Below are positions 1-10,334 of a stretch of DNA of 64,000 bases, one piece after another (positions within the stretch are counted from its first letter, which is position 1; every line of letters starts with the position of its first letter). The DNA is from Tetracentron sinense (lineage: Eukaryota > Streptophyta > Magnoliopsida > Trochodendrales > Trochodendraceae): positions 9,980,041 to 10,044,040 of the forward strand of contig CM026565.1 of the NCBI GenBank assembly GCA_015143295.1, given 5' to 3'. The notes under the pieces were generated by a model. It searched no databases. It was given only the letters and a program-made list of their open reading frames with translations, and was not told where the DNA came from. Both the position numbers and the translations under genes were made by a program.

Positions 1-177
1 GAAGAGCCGTCCAACTCATGTTATGGTATAGATAGCAATGGAGTTGTTGTTTTAGGCTTAGACTTTCACTAGGAAAGAAATTTGGGGGAGAGAATAGGGT
101 TTGGAGGAGTTTTGAAACATCTCAAAATGACCCAGCTTTGGTTTTAAGAAAGTATCGACTGGTACTGTTCATGACCA
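1..177. other. unrecognised flank
   Basis: No gene or known repeat is recognised here apart from the left arm of a palindromic repeat that begins at 152. The stretch is probably upstream intergenic sequence or the intron that precedes the first visible pump exon, because other introns of this gene reach 10 kb. Confidence 0.4.
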
Positions 178-185
178 GTATGGAC

Positions 186-1066
186 TAGGGGTGGTTATTG
201 AACAAAGTGTTCGTGAACTACTCGGGCTCGGCTCGTTAAAAGCTCGAGTATCGTTCGTTTATTTAGTAAACGAGCCAAGCTTGAACACCATTTTCAAGCT
301 CGTTTAGTAAACGAGCCGAGCTTGAACACACCATTACTCGGCTCGATAAAAGCTCGGTTCGATTATATATATATATATATATATCTAATTTATTTAAATA
401 TTAAAAATAAATATATTTATATATTTATTTTATTAGTTAAGTATATAAAAATAATGTAGGAGTGTGGGTGTGGGTGTGGGTGTGGGTTGTGGGTGACTGA
501 AGTGTTCCCACTTACCCACTTATGAGTGTTCACACCTTTACCGTATTCATGGTGTTTGAGAAGCACAGGGCAAAGGTTTTGGCAATGAGTGTTCCCACAG
601 GCCACATCCCACTATTGAACTTAGTCCCACATCGGTAAGAAAACCCAAGTGCTTGGGAGGGTTTAACTATAAAGCTAATGGGCCAATGCCTAAAGGGCCA
701 TCATTGCAAGCCAAGCCAAAAAGGCTGGCTTTGCTATAAACCTTGAGCCAGTGAGCCAAGCCAAGCCAAAGTGGGAAGCCTTGCACTAAACTTTGTTACT
801 TGATCAGGCGAGCCGAGCCAAGCCAAGCTTACAAAGTCTTTATCTGTGGCTTGTGCTATCCTTTTCTTTAACTTGAGTTGTTAAACAAACCGAGCCGATC
901 TAAGCTCGAGCTCGTTTATATTTTCACGAGCCGAGCTCAAGCCGAGTTCGAACAATAGTATTAATTTTTGAACCGAGCTTGAGCCGAGCTTGAACAATGC
1001 TAAAACTTAGCGACCCGAGCTTGAACACCCTACTATTCGGCTCATTCGGCTCGAGTATCACCCCTA
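186..1066. mobile_element. non-autonomous hAT-like element with 8-bp target duplication
   Basis: The element starts TAGGGGTG and ends CACCCCTA, a perfect 8-bp terminal inverted repeat. It is flanked by GTATGGAC (178-185) and GTACGGAC (1067-1074), an 8-bp target duplication with one mismatch. The TAGGGGTG terminus and 8-bp duplication are typical of plant hAT elements. The interior of 881 bp has no transposase. It is rich in GGCTCG/CGAGCC words near both ends, which extend the terminal symmetry, and carries an (AT)n run at 365-384 and a GTGGGT minisatellite at 462-497. Confidence 0.8.
462..497 (+). repeat. GTGGGT minisatellite inside the hAT element
   Basis: About five successive GTGGGT units with one irregular copy. 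At least four GGG runs with short spacers make it a possible G-quadruplex on the + strand. It is internal to the hAT-like element. Confidence 0.75.
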
Positions 1067-2923
1067 GTACGGACCGATACATGAACAATATCCGTCGATA
1101 CCCAAAAACAAAAAAATGTCCAAATCCTCGGTATCAGCCCGTATCGTAAGTACCAGTCCGTATTGGTACTGATACGGACGACACTCTCTTGATACAGAGT
1201 ATTTTTAAAATTCTAGCATGCCCAGTGTGCCGGTTAGCGCGACCGATATGTACTGGTATTTTTATCCATGGTCAACATCTAAACACTTCAGATGTTTCCT
1301 CATCTTCTTTGAGAGAACCTATTGTAGTTAATTCATCCATGGATAATCTAGGTTTACAGTTTACCACGGTTAAGTTAGATGGGTCAAATTACCTTGTCTG
1401 TCTCACTCTGCAGAGATGTACATTGGAGGGAGAGGAAATTTAGGGTATATCAATGGACATATTCAAGAACCTAAGGAGATTGATTCAATATATGAAAAAT
1501 GGTAGTTAGAGAATCTTACTTTAATGATATGGTTGCTTTATTCAATGCAACCACACATTACTAGAGGTTTCCTCTTTCTCCATGCAACAAAGGAGATTTG
1601 GGATTCAGTTGCACAGACTTACTCCCAAAGGAGACTTTAATCAGGTTTATCAAGTAAAGCAGGAGTACGCTCATATTTGACTGAGGGAGAAGACACTGAC
1701 ATTATTTTGCCACTCTCTGAAGTATGCGAAAGGAATTAGATCACTGCCAGATTTTTCAGTCACTCTGTTCAAGTGATGATGAACAATATGATAGACAGGT
1801 TGTGCAGTCCTGCATCTTTGAGTTTCTTGCATCTTTGAATTGTGAACCCAGAGTTTGAGCTTGCTCAAATTCAAATCCTTAGTAAGGATGAATTGCCATT
1901 CCTCAATCAGGTCTACTCCTATGTGCAGATTGATGAGTATTGTATGGGCTGCAAAAAATCCCACAAAGCTTGGTTTGAGAGATTTAGTGAAGCAGTGTAG
2001 ATGGGATATAATCAAATCCAAGCAGATCATGTTTTTTTTTATCAAGTGTACCAAGGGCATTATTGCACTTCTTATCGTGTCTGTAGATGTTATTGTTGTG
2101 ACATTTAACAATAGAGTGAAAATTGAGCGGCTAAAGAGTTTTTAGCCATTGAATTTGAGATTAAAGATTTTTGATTTCTGAAATACTCGTGAATTGAAGT
2201 AGCTAGATTCCGTGTCAAAATCTTCATTTTCCAATGAAGGTATGTTCTAAATCTTTTGCATGAGATAGGGAAGCTTGTTGCTAGACCGGCTGATACACCT
2301 ATTGAGCAAAACCACAAGCTAAGTGGGAAGGTTGGCGAGCCTTTGCAAGATGTTGGCAGTTTTCAGCATTTGGTTGGAATGTTGATTTTCTCTTACGAGG
2401 TTAGATTTAGCATACGTAGTCACCATAGTGAGCTAGTTTATGCATTCTCCCAAGTCTACACATTTAGAAGCAGCGTATAAAATCATGAGGTATCTCAAAG
2501 CCTTACATGATAAAGGCATCTTGTTTTGAAGAAATGGTCATACGAGGGTAGAAGCATATGCAGAATGGGCAAGTGCTAAACATGATATAAGATATACTTT
2601 GAGGTATTGTACCATTTGTAGGAGGGAATCTTGTGACATGGAGAAGAAAGAAGCAATCAGTTGTTGCTCTTTCTTGTGCAAAAGCAGAGTTTAGATGCAT
2701 GAAACAGGGTGTGTGTGAATTGTTGCAGCTGAAAATGAAAATCATTGTTTGAGAACTTAATTTTCTAGTTAAGGGATCAATGGGCTTATACGGTGATCAT
2801 AAGGCTGAAATTTGTATTACCCACAATGCAGTCCAGCATGATAAGACAAAACACATAGAGGAAGATCATCATTTTATTCGTGAAAAAATTTATAGGTGAA
2901 GTCTGCACTCCCTACATGAAGAT

Positions 2924-5182
2924 TGTTGCGCTCCAAAATCCCATGTTGGTCAAATGAGACTTTGAACCTGTGACACTGTATATCCAACTTTACTTAACAA
3001 CATACAAGGCTTAAAAAATGAGTGAAATTTTTTCTTCAATATTAATAACAAATCCATTCTATTATCAATACATCACTAATCTGAAACATAAATAATTTGG
3101 ATCATCCATTGTGATCTCAATCTAAAACTGTAAACCTAAGCAACATCAACTTAATTATCTTATTACAACCCTTTAATCAATAAAACAACTAATGGATCAA
3201 TAGTATGGATAATGATTCAAGTTGACCTCTACCTCATGATAATCACCTTCGGGCTCCTCTAAGTTTTCTTCCTCAACCCAATGTCCTGGTGCGTAGATGT
3301 CAAAACCTAAACCTGCGGATAATAACAATTCAACTGAGCATTGAGTAGCTGAGTGGATATAAAGTACAATTAACAATATAGTACCATGCATTTTCGGTCA
3401 TATCATACATACCATAATTTACATAATCAGAGTGTAGAAAACATGTAAGCATATCCATAGCATCATTCCATAGCATGTTCAGACTTATGACTTGTGCAGA
3501 CTTCTGATACATGTGCAGATGCATGTAAAATCATAACAGTAACATGTCAGTTCTTACCAGATTTCTATCAGTTAAAAGTTCCACACGAGATTCCAATTCC
3601 CATACCAGTTTCCAAGTTCCATACCAGATCATATCAGAGTTATGTCAGTTCCGTATCCATGTCAGACTTGTGTAGACTTAACAACTTACCATGCGGTGAG
3701 CAATGTGCTTGCGGGTCACAATTGACTTTCATTTAGGTCATCCCTTAGGTTCCAATATCTCACTATCGAAAATCTACCAAAGCGTCCCATTCCACGATGG
3801 TTATAGAATTTGGGGTTGTTAATATCATCTTCCAAGTATTTGCCTATCCGAAATTCAATCATATATGCATAAATAATTATAATTTAGCATGTGAGCATCA
3901 TACCATAATACTTATCATTCATGTAGGATATTACATTCAAATCATGTTAATAGGGTTATCAACATCATAGTATAACAATCTGATAATCACAACCCGACAC
4001 ATCCCTTCCTCCATATTCAATCACATATGTATCCAAAACCCTAAAATCATCATCCCATTATCATGTAATCATCATTATCAATTTAAAATTATAAAACAGT
4101 AACAATATCATAATGCTTTCTGTTACTTCATTCCCAATCTTGAATTCCATAACATTTTCCATCATGCAAAGCCATAACATCTAAATCATATTAATTATAA
4201 CTTAACATATACTTAATAAATCATATTCAATTTTTATCATTATCCTAATATCATACAGTATATTGAACCTCTCTCGATCGCTTCCCTACGATCAATCGCT
4301 TTCAAATGCTATTGGATCTCAATCTCTAAGCGTTTCTTCTTCTCTAGGCAAAGCCCTTTACAAAACCCTAGGCTTTTCTCTTTTTAGATTTCTAAAACTC
4401 TTAGAATTGTTATAAAGCCCTAATTCCAAGAGTTAATGAGTATATATGTAGGGTTTAGAGTCCTAAACCCTTTAAATTCTCAGAAAAATTGCATTTTTAA
4501 AACTCTGTGCGCAAGTCGGTTGACTGACTTTGTAAATCGGATCAACCGAGTTTTTCTTCACTCTCTGTACTACATTTGTTTCGAAGGTCGGTCGAACGAA
4601 TTTGGATGTCGGTCAACCGAGTTGGATGTCGGTTGATCGACTTTGGTCTCGGTCGATTGGATTGCCCAGTTTTGCTCTACAACACTGTTTCTTCTTCAGC
4701 AAAATAGTAAACATAACCCTTTTCTCTTAAGCACTAGCCAACAACTCACTTATTTTCCCTTAAAACATTTCAGTAAATGATTTTACTTTAAATTGTAAAT
4801 TAAAATAAGGAAGTACCCTTTATTTGGTTTCAATAAAAATACTTAGAAGATCAAATTCCTAGTAAATCAAAATCTAATTTTCCAGTTTTAGGCTATAAGT
4901 GAAAAGTCCTGCTTGACGTAAAATTTTCGATAGTCAATTAAACCACTTTAACCGTAATAATAAAATCCCATGAAGATCACATATCTTTATTTAACCCATA
5001 AACATCCATTCTGGGAGAAATCATCTCAAAATTCGATAATTTATGTTTTTACTAAAACCACACCCTTCTATAATTTCTGCAATTCCTATACTTAGTCATT
5101 TTTAACTCGACTTACACTAATGAAGTAACAAGACAATGAATGCATGACACGAATATTAAGAAATAAAATTCAGGTCTCTACA
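2924..5182 (-). repeat. 3' LTR of the gypsy fossil
   Basis: On the minus strand it begins TGTAGAGACC and ends GGAGCGCAACA. It carries a cluster of short dyads built on GTCGGT/ACCGAC words at about 4515-4660, matched in the partial second LTR at about 8225-8360. The stretch includes AT-rich sequence with no gene. Confidence 0.8.
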
Positions 5183-5189
5183 TCCTCTC

Positions 5190-7797
5190 CTTTTTGTAAG
5201 AATTTCGTCATCGAAATCACATACCTTTGTCAAATGGGTGAGGATACTTTTCTCGAATTCCATCTTCTCGTTCCAATGTGGCTTCCTCCACTGAATGATG
5301 TTGCCAATGTAGGAGAATAAGGCAGATAGTCTTGGTGCTCAAGACTTGCTCTTTTTGATCCAGAATTTGAGTCGGTTACTCAACAAAGGTCAAATATTTG
5401 TGAATCTCCAATGGCTCAAGATCAATGACATAAGACGGATCGGGAATGTATTTCCTCAACATGGAAATATGAAACACATTATGGACAACTGTCATGTGAG
5501 GAGTTAAAAGCAACCATATATGCAACTTCTCCAACCCTTGTAATGATTTTGAAGGCGCCTACATATCTTGGACCTAGTTTACCCCTCTTACCAAATCTCA
5601 TTACTCCCTTTGTTGAAGAAATCTTGATAAACTCTTGGTCTCCAACCTGAAATTTCAAGTCCCTTCGACGAGTGTCAGGCTGTCAGCATAACTCTTTTGC
5701 TTACTACCGATTAAAAAAAAAAACTTTTCTGCTTACTTTGGGCGGTCTTCAACCTTTCTTTAATCACGTGAATTTTGTTTGCAGTATGTTCAATGAGTTC
5801 AGGACCCAAAAGTTTCCTTTTACCTACTTCATCCCAACATAGAGTGAAACAAATTCTCCCATAAAGTGCCTCGAATGGTGCCATTTGAATGCTTGCCTGG
5901 TAACTGTTGTTGTAGGCAAACTCTACTAATGACAAGTGATCTCCCAACTACCTAGAAATCCAGCATACATGCCCATTACATATCTTCAATAATTTGATTC
6001 ACCGTTTCGGTTTGCCCATCAATATGAGGATGAAAGGCTGTACTGAAATCCAAGTGAGAACCCATAGATTACTAAAAGCTTTTCCAGAATCTTGAAGTGA
6101 ATCTTAGGTCTCGGTTTGAGACGATGCTAACCGACACTCCATGCAAATGGACCACTTCTTTGATATGAAAGTTTGTCAGCCGATTCGAACTGAATGTAGT
6201 GCGATGTGGAAGAAAGTGAGCTGAATTGGTCAATTAGTCAATTACAACCCATATAGCATTGAAGTTCTTTATAATCCTTGGCAAACCTACTTCAAAGTCC
6301 ATCGAGATGTTTTCCCATTTTCATTCCGGAATATGGAGTGGCTAAAGAAGTCTTGCTGGTTTTTGGTGTTCGGTCTTAACTTGTTGGCAAACCAAAAACT
6401 TAAACACATATGTTGCCACATCTCTCTTTATATTCATCCACCAGAAGTGCTTCTTGAGGTTCTGGATGAACCGTATACTTTGACTTGTGTGCCTCATCAA
6501 GAACTTCTTTTCTTAATTCCTCATCGGCTGGAACACATTCTCCCATAAAAGGTAAGAGCACCATTCCCATTCATCCTAAAGTCTTTGTTTCCCCTCTTGA
6601 TTATTCTATTGAAAAATTCCCATAGTTCTTCATTTGTGGCTTGAAGATCCTTACTTTTGTCCAATATCATTGGCCTAACTGCAATATTAACCACTAAAGC
6701 TCCCGAAGTGCCAATACCGAAGTTTGATCATTGTTGGATAGATCTCCCAACAACTTCCATTCTTGGACCTTAATGTGAGCTAATAGTCTAGAAGGCTTCC
6801 TGTTAAGTGCGTCAGCTACTACATTGGCCTTCCTTGGATGCTACAAGATCGAGCACTCTTAATCTTTGAGGAATTCCACCCAACAGCGCTGCCTCTAACT
6901 CCTTCTATGAGAAGACATACTTCAAGCTCTTTTGATCAATGAATATCTCGAACTGTTTCCCATATAGATAATACCTCCAGATCTTAAGAGCAAATACTAC
7001 TACTGCAAGCTCTAGATAATGAGTAGGATAGTTCTTTTCGTGATTCTTTAATTGCAGGGAAGCATAGACAATGACTTTCCCATGTTGCATAAGAACACAT
7101 CCCAATTCCCAACCCCATGAATGAAGCATCATTGTACACCACATAACTTCAACTACTGGATGAAACTATCAAGATAGGTGCCATACTGATGCGCTTCTTC
7201 AACTCTAGGAAACTTCTTTCACATTTTTCATCCCATGTGAATCTTGTATTTTTTCCTTGTCAAGTGAGTGAGCGGTGTTGCCAAACTAGAAAATCCTCCC
7301 ACGAATTTATAATAATAATCATCAAGACCCAAAAAGCATTGAATCTCTGTAACATTCTTGGGTCTACCCCAATTTGCTTCTATCTTTGCAGAGTTCGCTG
7401 AGATCCCTTTTGCTACCACATGGCCTAGAAATGCCACTTTCTCTATCTAAAACTCACACTTACTAAGTTCAGCATACAATACAACCCATGCTCTCTTAAT
7501 GTCTTGAGAGTAATCCGGAGGTGTGTCTAATGATCCTCCCGTGACTGTGAGTAAATCAAGATGTCATCTACAAACACCACCACATACATATCCAAGCCTG
7601 GCTTGTTGTTCATCAGATCTATGAAGGTTGCTGGTGCTTAGTCAAACCAAAAGGTATGACCAGAAATTCATAATGCCTATATCTAGTTATGAAAGCAGAC
7701 TTCGAAACATCCTCCACTCTTATCTTCAACTGATGGTAGCTTGATTGAAGATCAATCTTCGAGAAGTATTTGGCTCCTTGCATCTGTCGATACTTAT
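5190..7797 (-). pseudogene. gypsy pol remains (RT, RNase H, integrase, C-terminal tail)
   Basis: Read on the minus strand from high to low coordinates: reverse transcriptase (about 7797-7190, with FLGH and CFLGL words), RNase H (about 7144-6905, with [10 protein letters not shown]), integrase (about 6560-5711, with VEFAYNNSY and APFEALYG), and a tail resembling the RYVGAFKI region after integrase (about 5680-5190). The order RT, RNase H, integrase defines Ty3/gypsy. The tail resembles Tekay-type chromoviruses, but a chromodomain was not confirmed. The copy is a fossil with multiple breaks, and gag and protease are not seen. Confidence 0.8.
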
Positions 7798-7799
7798 CA

Positions 7800-8844
7800 A
7801 TTTAAAACCCTAAACACTATCAATTTAAAATCATAAAACAGTAGCTATATCATAATACTTTCCGTTAGTTCATTCCCAATCTAGAATTCTATAACCTTTT
7901 CCATCATGCAAAGCCATAACATTAAATCATATTCAATACTAATCATTGTCATAATATCATTAACGGGACAGTAAATCGTACCTCTCTCGATCGCTTCCCT
8001 ATAATCAATCGCTTTGAATGCTCTTGGATCTCGATCTCCATGCTTTTCTTGTTCTCTAGGCAAAGACCTTTGCAAAACCCTAGGTTTATCACTTTTGGGA
8101 TGTCTAAAACTCTTAGAATGGTTATGAAGCCCTAAACCCACGAGTTAATGAGGATATATATATAGGATGTAGAGTCCTAAACCCTCTAAATTCTAGGGAA
8201 AATTGCGTTTTTAAAATTCTGTGTGCAAGTCGGTCAACCGACTTTGCAAATTGGATTGACCGAGTTTTTCTTTACTCTCTATACTACATCTTTTTTGAAG
8301 GTCAGTCAAACGAATTTGCATATCGGTCGAACGACTTTGGTCTTGGTCGACCGGATTGCTCAGTTTTGCTCTACAATGCTGTTTCTTCTTCAGCAAAATA
8401 GAAACAAAACCCTTTTCTCTTCAGCACTAGCCAACAACACATTTATTTCAGTTTTAAATTAAAATAAGGAAGTATCCCCCATTTGGATTTAATAAAAATA
8501 ATTAGGAAATCAAATTCGTAGTAAAATCAAAATCTCATTTTCCAGTTTTAGGCTAAAAGTGAAATATCTTGGCCGACGTAAAATTTTCAGTAGTCATTTA
8601 AACCACTCTAAGCATAATAATAAAATCCCATAAAGATCACATATCTTTATTTAAACCATCAACATCCATTTCTGGGAGAAACCATCTCAAAAGTTGATAA
8701 TTTATGTTATTACTAAGACCACACCCTTCCTATAATTTCTGCAATTCCTATATTTAGTCATTTTTAAATTGACTTAAACTCATCAAGTTACAAGGCATTA
8801 AATGCGTGACAGGAATATCAAGAAATAAAATTTAGGTCTCTACA
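7800..8844 (-). repeat. partial 5' LTR of the gypsy fossil
   Basis: It matches about 4031-5182 of the long LTR in order, including the paired CTCTCTCGATCGCTTCCCTA segments at about 4270 and 7981, the dyad cluster and the ending GGTCTCTACA. The remainder of this LTR is not present. Confidence 0.8.
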
Positions 8845-9007
8845 AAGACAAGTGATCAACTAACAAATGTTCTTACTAAGTCCGCCGGTATTAGTAGTCT
8901 GTTATATAAAATGTTAGACATGATGGGGATGGAAAATATTTATGCTCCATCTTGAGTGGGAGTTTTGTAAGGGTACTTTTGGGATTAAGGTTTATTGGGC
9001 CCTTGTT

Positions 9008-9225
9008 AATAAAACAGGAGAAGGGATTGTGTAAGGATATACGATCCCCTCATTTTTTCCTCCTCTCTTCGTCTTCCTTTTTCCTTCTTTCTCTAATTCA
9101 AACTTGTCAACTTCTAAGTTAAATATAATTAATAAAACAGGAGAAGGGATTTTGTAAGAATACACGATCCCCTCATTTTTTCCTCCTCTCTTCCTCTTAT
9201 TTTTCCTTCTTTCTGTAATTCAAAC
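9008..9225 (+). repeat. tandem duplication in the copia 3' LTR
   Basis: The word AATAAAACAGGAGAAGGGAT starts at 9008 and again at 9131, so the unit is 123 bp. The second copy runs to about 9225 and is nearly identical, ending TAATTCAAAC. It lies within or at the end of the copia 3' LTR. Confidence 0.85.
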
Positions 9226-9226
9226 G

Positions 9227-9753
9227 TAGCTTTTAACTTTAAGCATAAAGTAGGCCCATTTATTCATATTCTTTAAGTAGGCTAAGTCTACCTTTGCAAA
9301 TGGTAAACATCTAAAGTTGTTAAAATGTTTCAAAAAAACAAAAAGGAATAGAAAAGATAATCATAATGAAGAAAGATAAATGAAAAACATGGTTATGTTG
9401 ACATTGCAGTATCTATTTTTCTTTAAAATAGGTATAAATAGGTACTATTTTTTTTTCTGTTGTAGTTGGTAAGTGGTGGGTTGACCTTTGTGATTACCGG
9501 TTGGAGATTCATTATCCACAGAAATTTTTAGCCACTTTACTTTTGTTAATAGTATTCTAAAAAAATGTGAAGATCTTGTATTGTAGTGTATATTATTTCG
9601 TCATATTTAGTGGATGGCCTGCCTCCTATTTGCTTATGCCTTCTCTTCACAACATACTTTGATGCTTCCGGCTGAATATTTGCTCATGTAGGTTTGTATG
9701 ATGAATTTTTTTTCTATTATATTGGTTATTTGTTTTTATTGTCTAGCTTTTAG
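9227..9753 (+). other. intron sequence before the first visible exon
   Basis: AT-rich sequence ending in a T-rich tract and the acceptor TTTTAG before 9754. I searched it for the preceding pump exon (the M2 region) and saw none. No repeat is recognised. Confidence 0.5.
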
Positions 9754-10334
9754 TGATTACCGACAATCCCTTCAGTTCCAAAATCTAAACGATGAGAAGC
9801 GAAATATACATATGGAGGTGTGTTCTTCTACAAAATGAGAATATTCTTCTTGATTATCTATTTGTCATTTTTTTTTTTCTTATTTTTTTATGGGATGTTG
9901 AAATTTATTAATATATTTAAACATATTTGCAGGTCATTAGGGGTGGTAAAAGAGTGAATGTTTCAATATTTGATATTGTTGTTGGTGATGTTGTACCTCT
10001 CAAAATTGGTGATCAGGTGAGTGCGCACTAATTTCTGCTCAGTTTGATGGACTCTTTTCATTTTGTATAATACTGATTTGACTTTGGTACTTTTACCCAG
10101 GTCCCTGCTGATGGAATTTTAATTGTTGGTCACTCCCTTTCTATTGATGAATCTAGCATGACTGGGGAGAGCAAGACTGTAAGGCTGTTGTTTACTTTCT
10201 TATGATATAATCTTGTTAAGTTATTAAAGATGATTATTCTCAACTATGATGTCTTTTGGAAGGTTCACAAGGATCAGAAGGCACCATTTTTGATGTCTGG
10301 TTGCAAAGTATCAGAAGGTTATGGCACTATGCTG
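9754..10334 (+). CDS. ACA9: ACA9-like exons 1-4 of those visible: actuator domain
   Basis: Four exons (9754-9817, 9933-10016, 10101-10178, 10263-10334) encode the A domain between M2 and M3. The first begins in a split serine codon and reads [12 protein letters not shown], the conserved start of the cytosolic loop. The second contains [16 protein letters not shown]. The third contains SSMTGES, the TGE loop that drives dephosphorylation. The fourth contains [11 protein letters not shown]. Introns are short (84-115 bp) with GT-AG ends, unlike the 7.2 kb intron that follows. The incomplete first codon shows that an upstream exon is required. Confidence 0.93.

Larger units (their letters stand above)
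152..1101. repeat. palindromic repeat split by a hAT insertion
   Basis: The left arm at 152-173 begins GTATCGAC and contains GTTCATG. The right arm at 1080-1101 is its approximate reverse complement, ending GTCGATAC. The hAT-like element at 186-1066 lies between them, so an older foldback repeat was split. Sequence downstream to about 1250 keeps the same vocabulary of GTAT, CGGTCCG and CCGATAC words, which resembles the ends of MULE-like elements. The family is an inference. Confidence 0.5.
2924..8844 (-). mobile_element. Ty3/gypsy (Tekay/Del-like) fossil
   Basis: The minus-strand element has a full LTR at 2924-5182 (about 2.26 kb) and a partial LTR at about 7800-8844. On the + strand the long LTR starts TGTTGCGCTCC, and both copies end with GGTCTCTACA. 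A purine tract abuts the inner side of the long LTR (about 5183-5197, read on the minus strand). Flanks AAGAT (2919-2923) and AAGAC (8845-8849) are a 5-bp target duplication with one mismatch. The copy is broken and incomplete. Shared LTR stretches differ at roughly 10% by eye, so it is older than the large copia at 49325-61961. Confidence 0.85.
1280..9226 (+). mobile_element. Ty1/copia fossil, split by a nested gypsy element
   Basis: The + strand carries gag-like sequence (about 1280-1640; residues LDGSNYL), RT/RNase H-like sequence (about 1850-2923) and, beyond the nested gypsy element, the end of RNase H (8845-8955). A polypurine tract (about 8953-8962) and the start of a 3' LTR (about 8966) follow. 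No 5' LTR is recognised and much of the middle of pol is absent. The element is broken in many places. The gypsy element at 2924-8844 inserted inside the RNase H part, with target copies AAGAT and AAGAC. It lies upstream of the first visible pump exon, probably within a preceding intron. Confidence 0.75.

Noticed and set aside
365-384. (AT)n run as a promoter or origin signal
   Set aside because: It is a microsatellite inside the hAT-like element with no associated gene.
4430-4480. Telomere-like CCCTAAA words
   Set aside because: They are single scattered copies (also near 8170), not a tandem array; they belong to the gypsy LTR.
9600-9753. A preceding pump exon before 9754
   Set aside because: No frame gives the M2 region or the conserved residues before DYRQSLQ.
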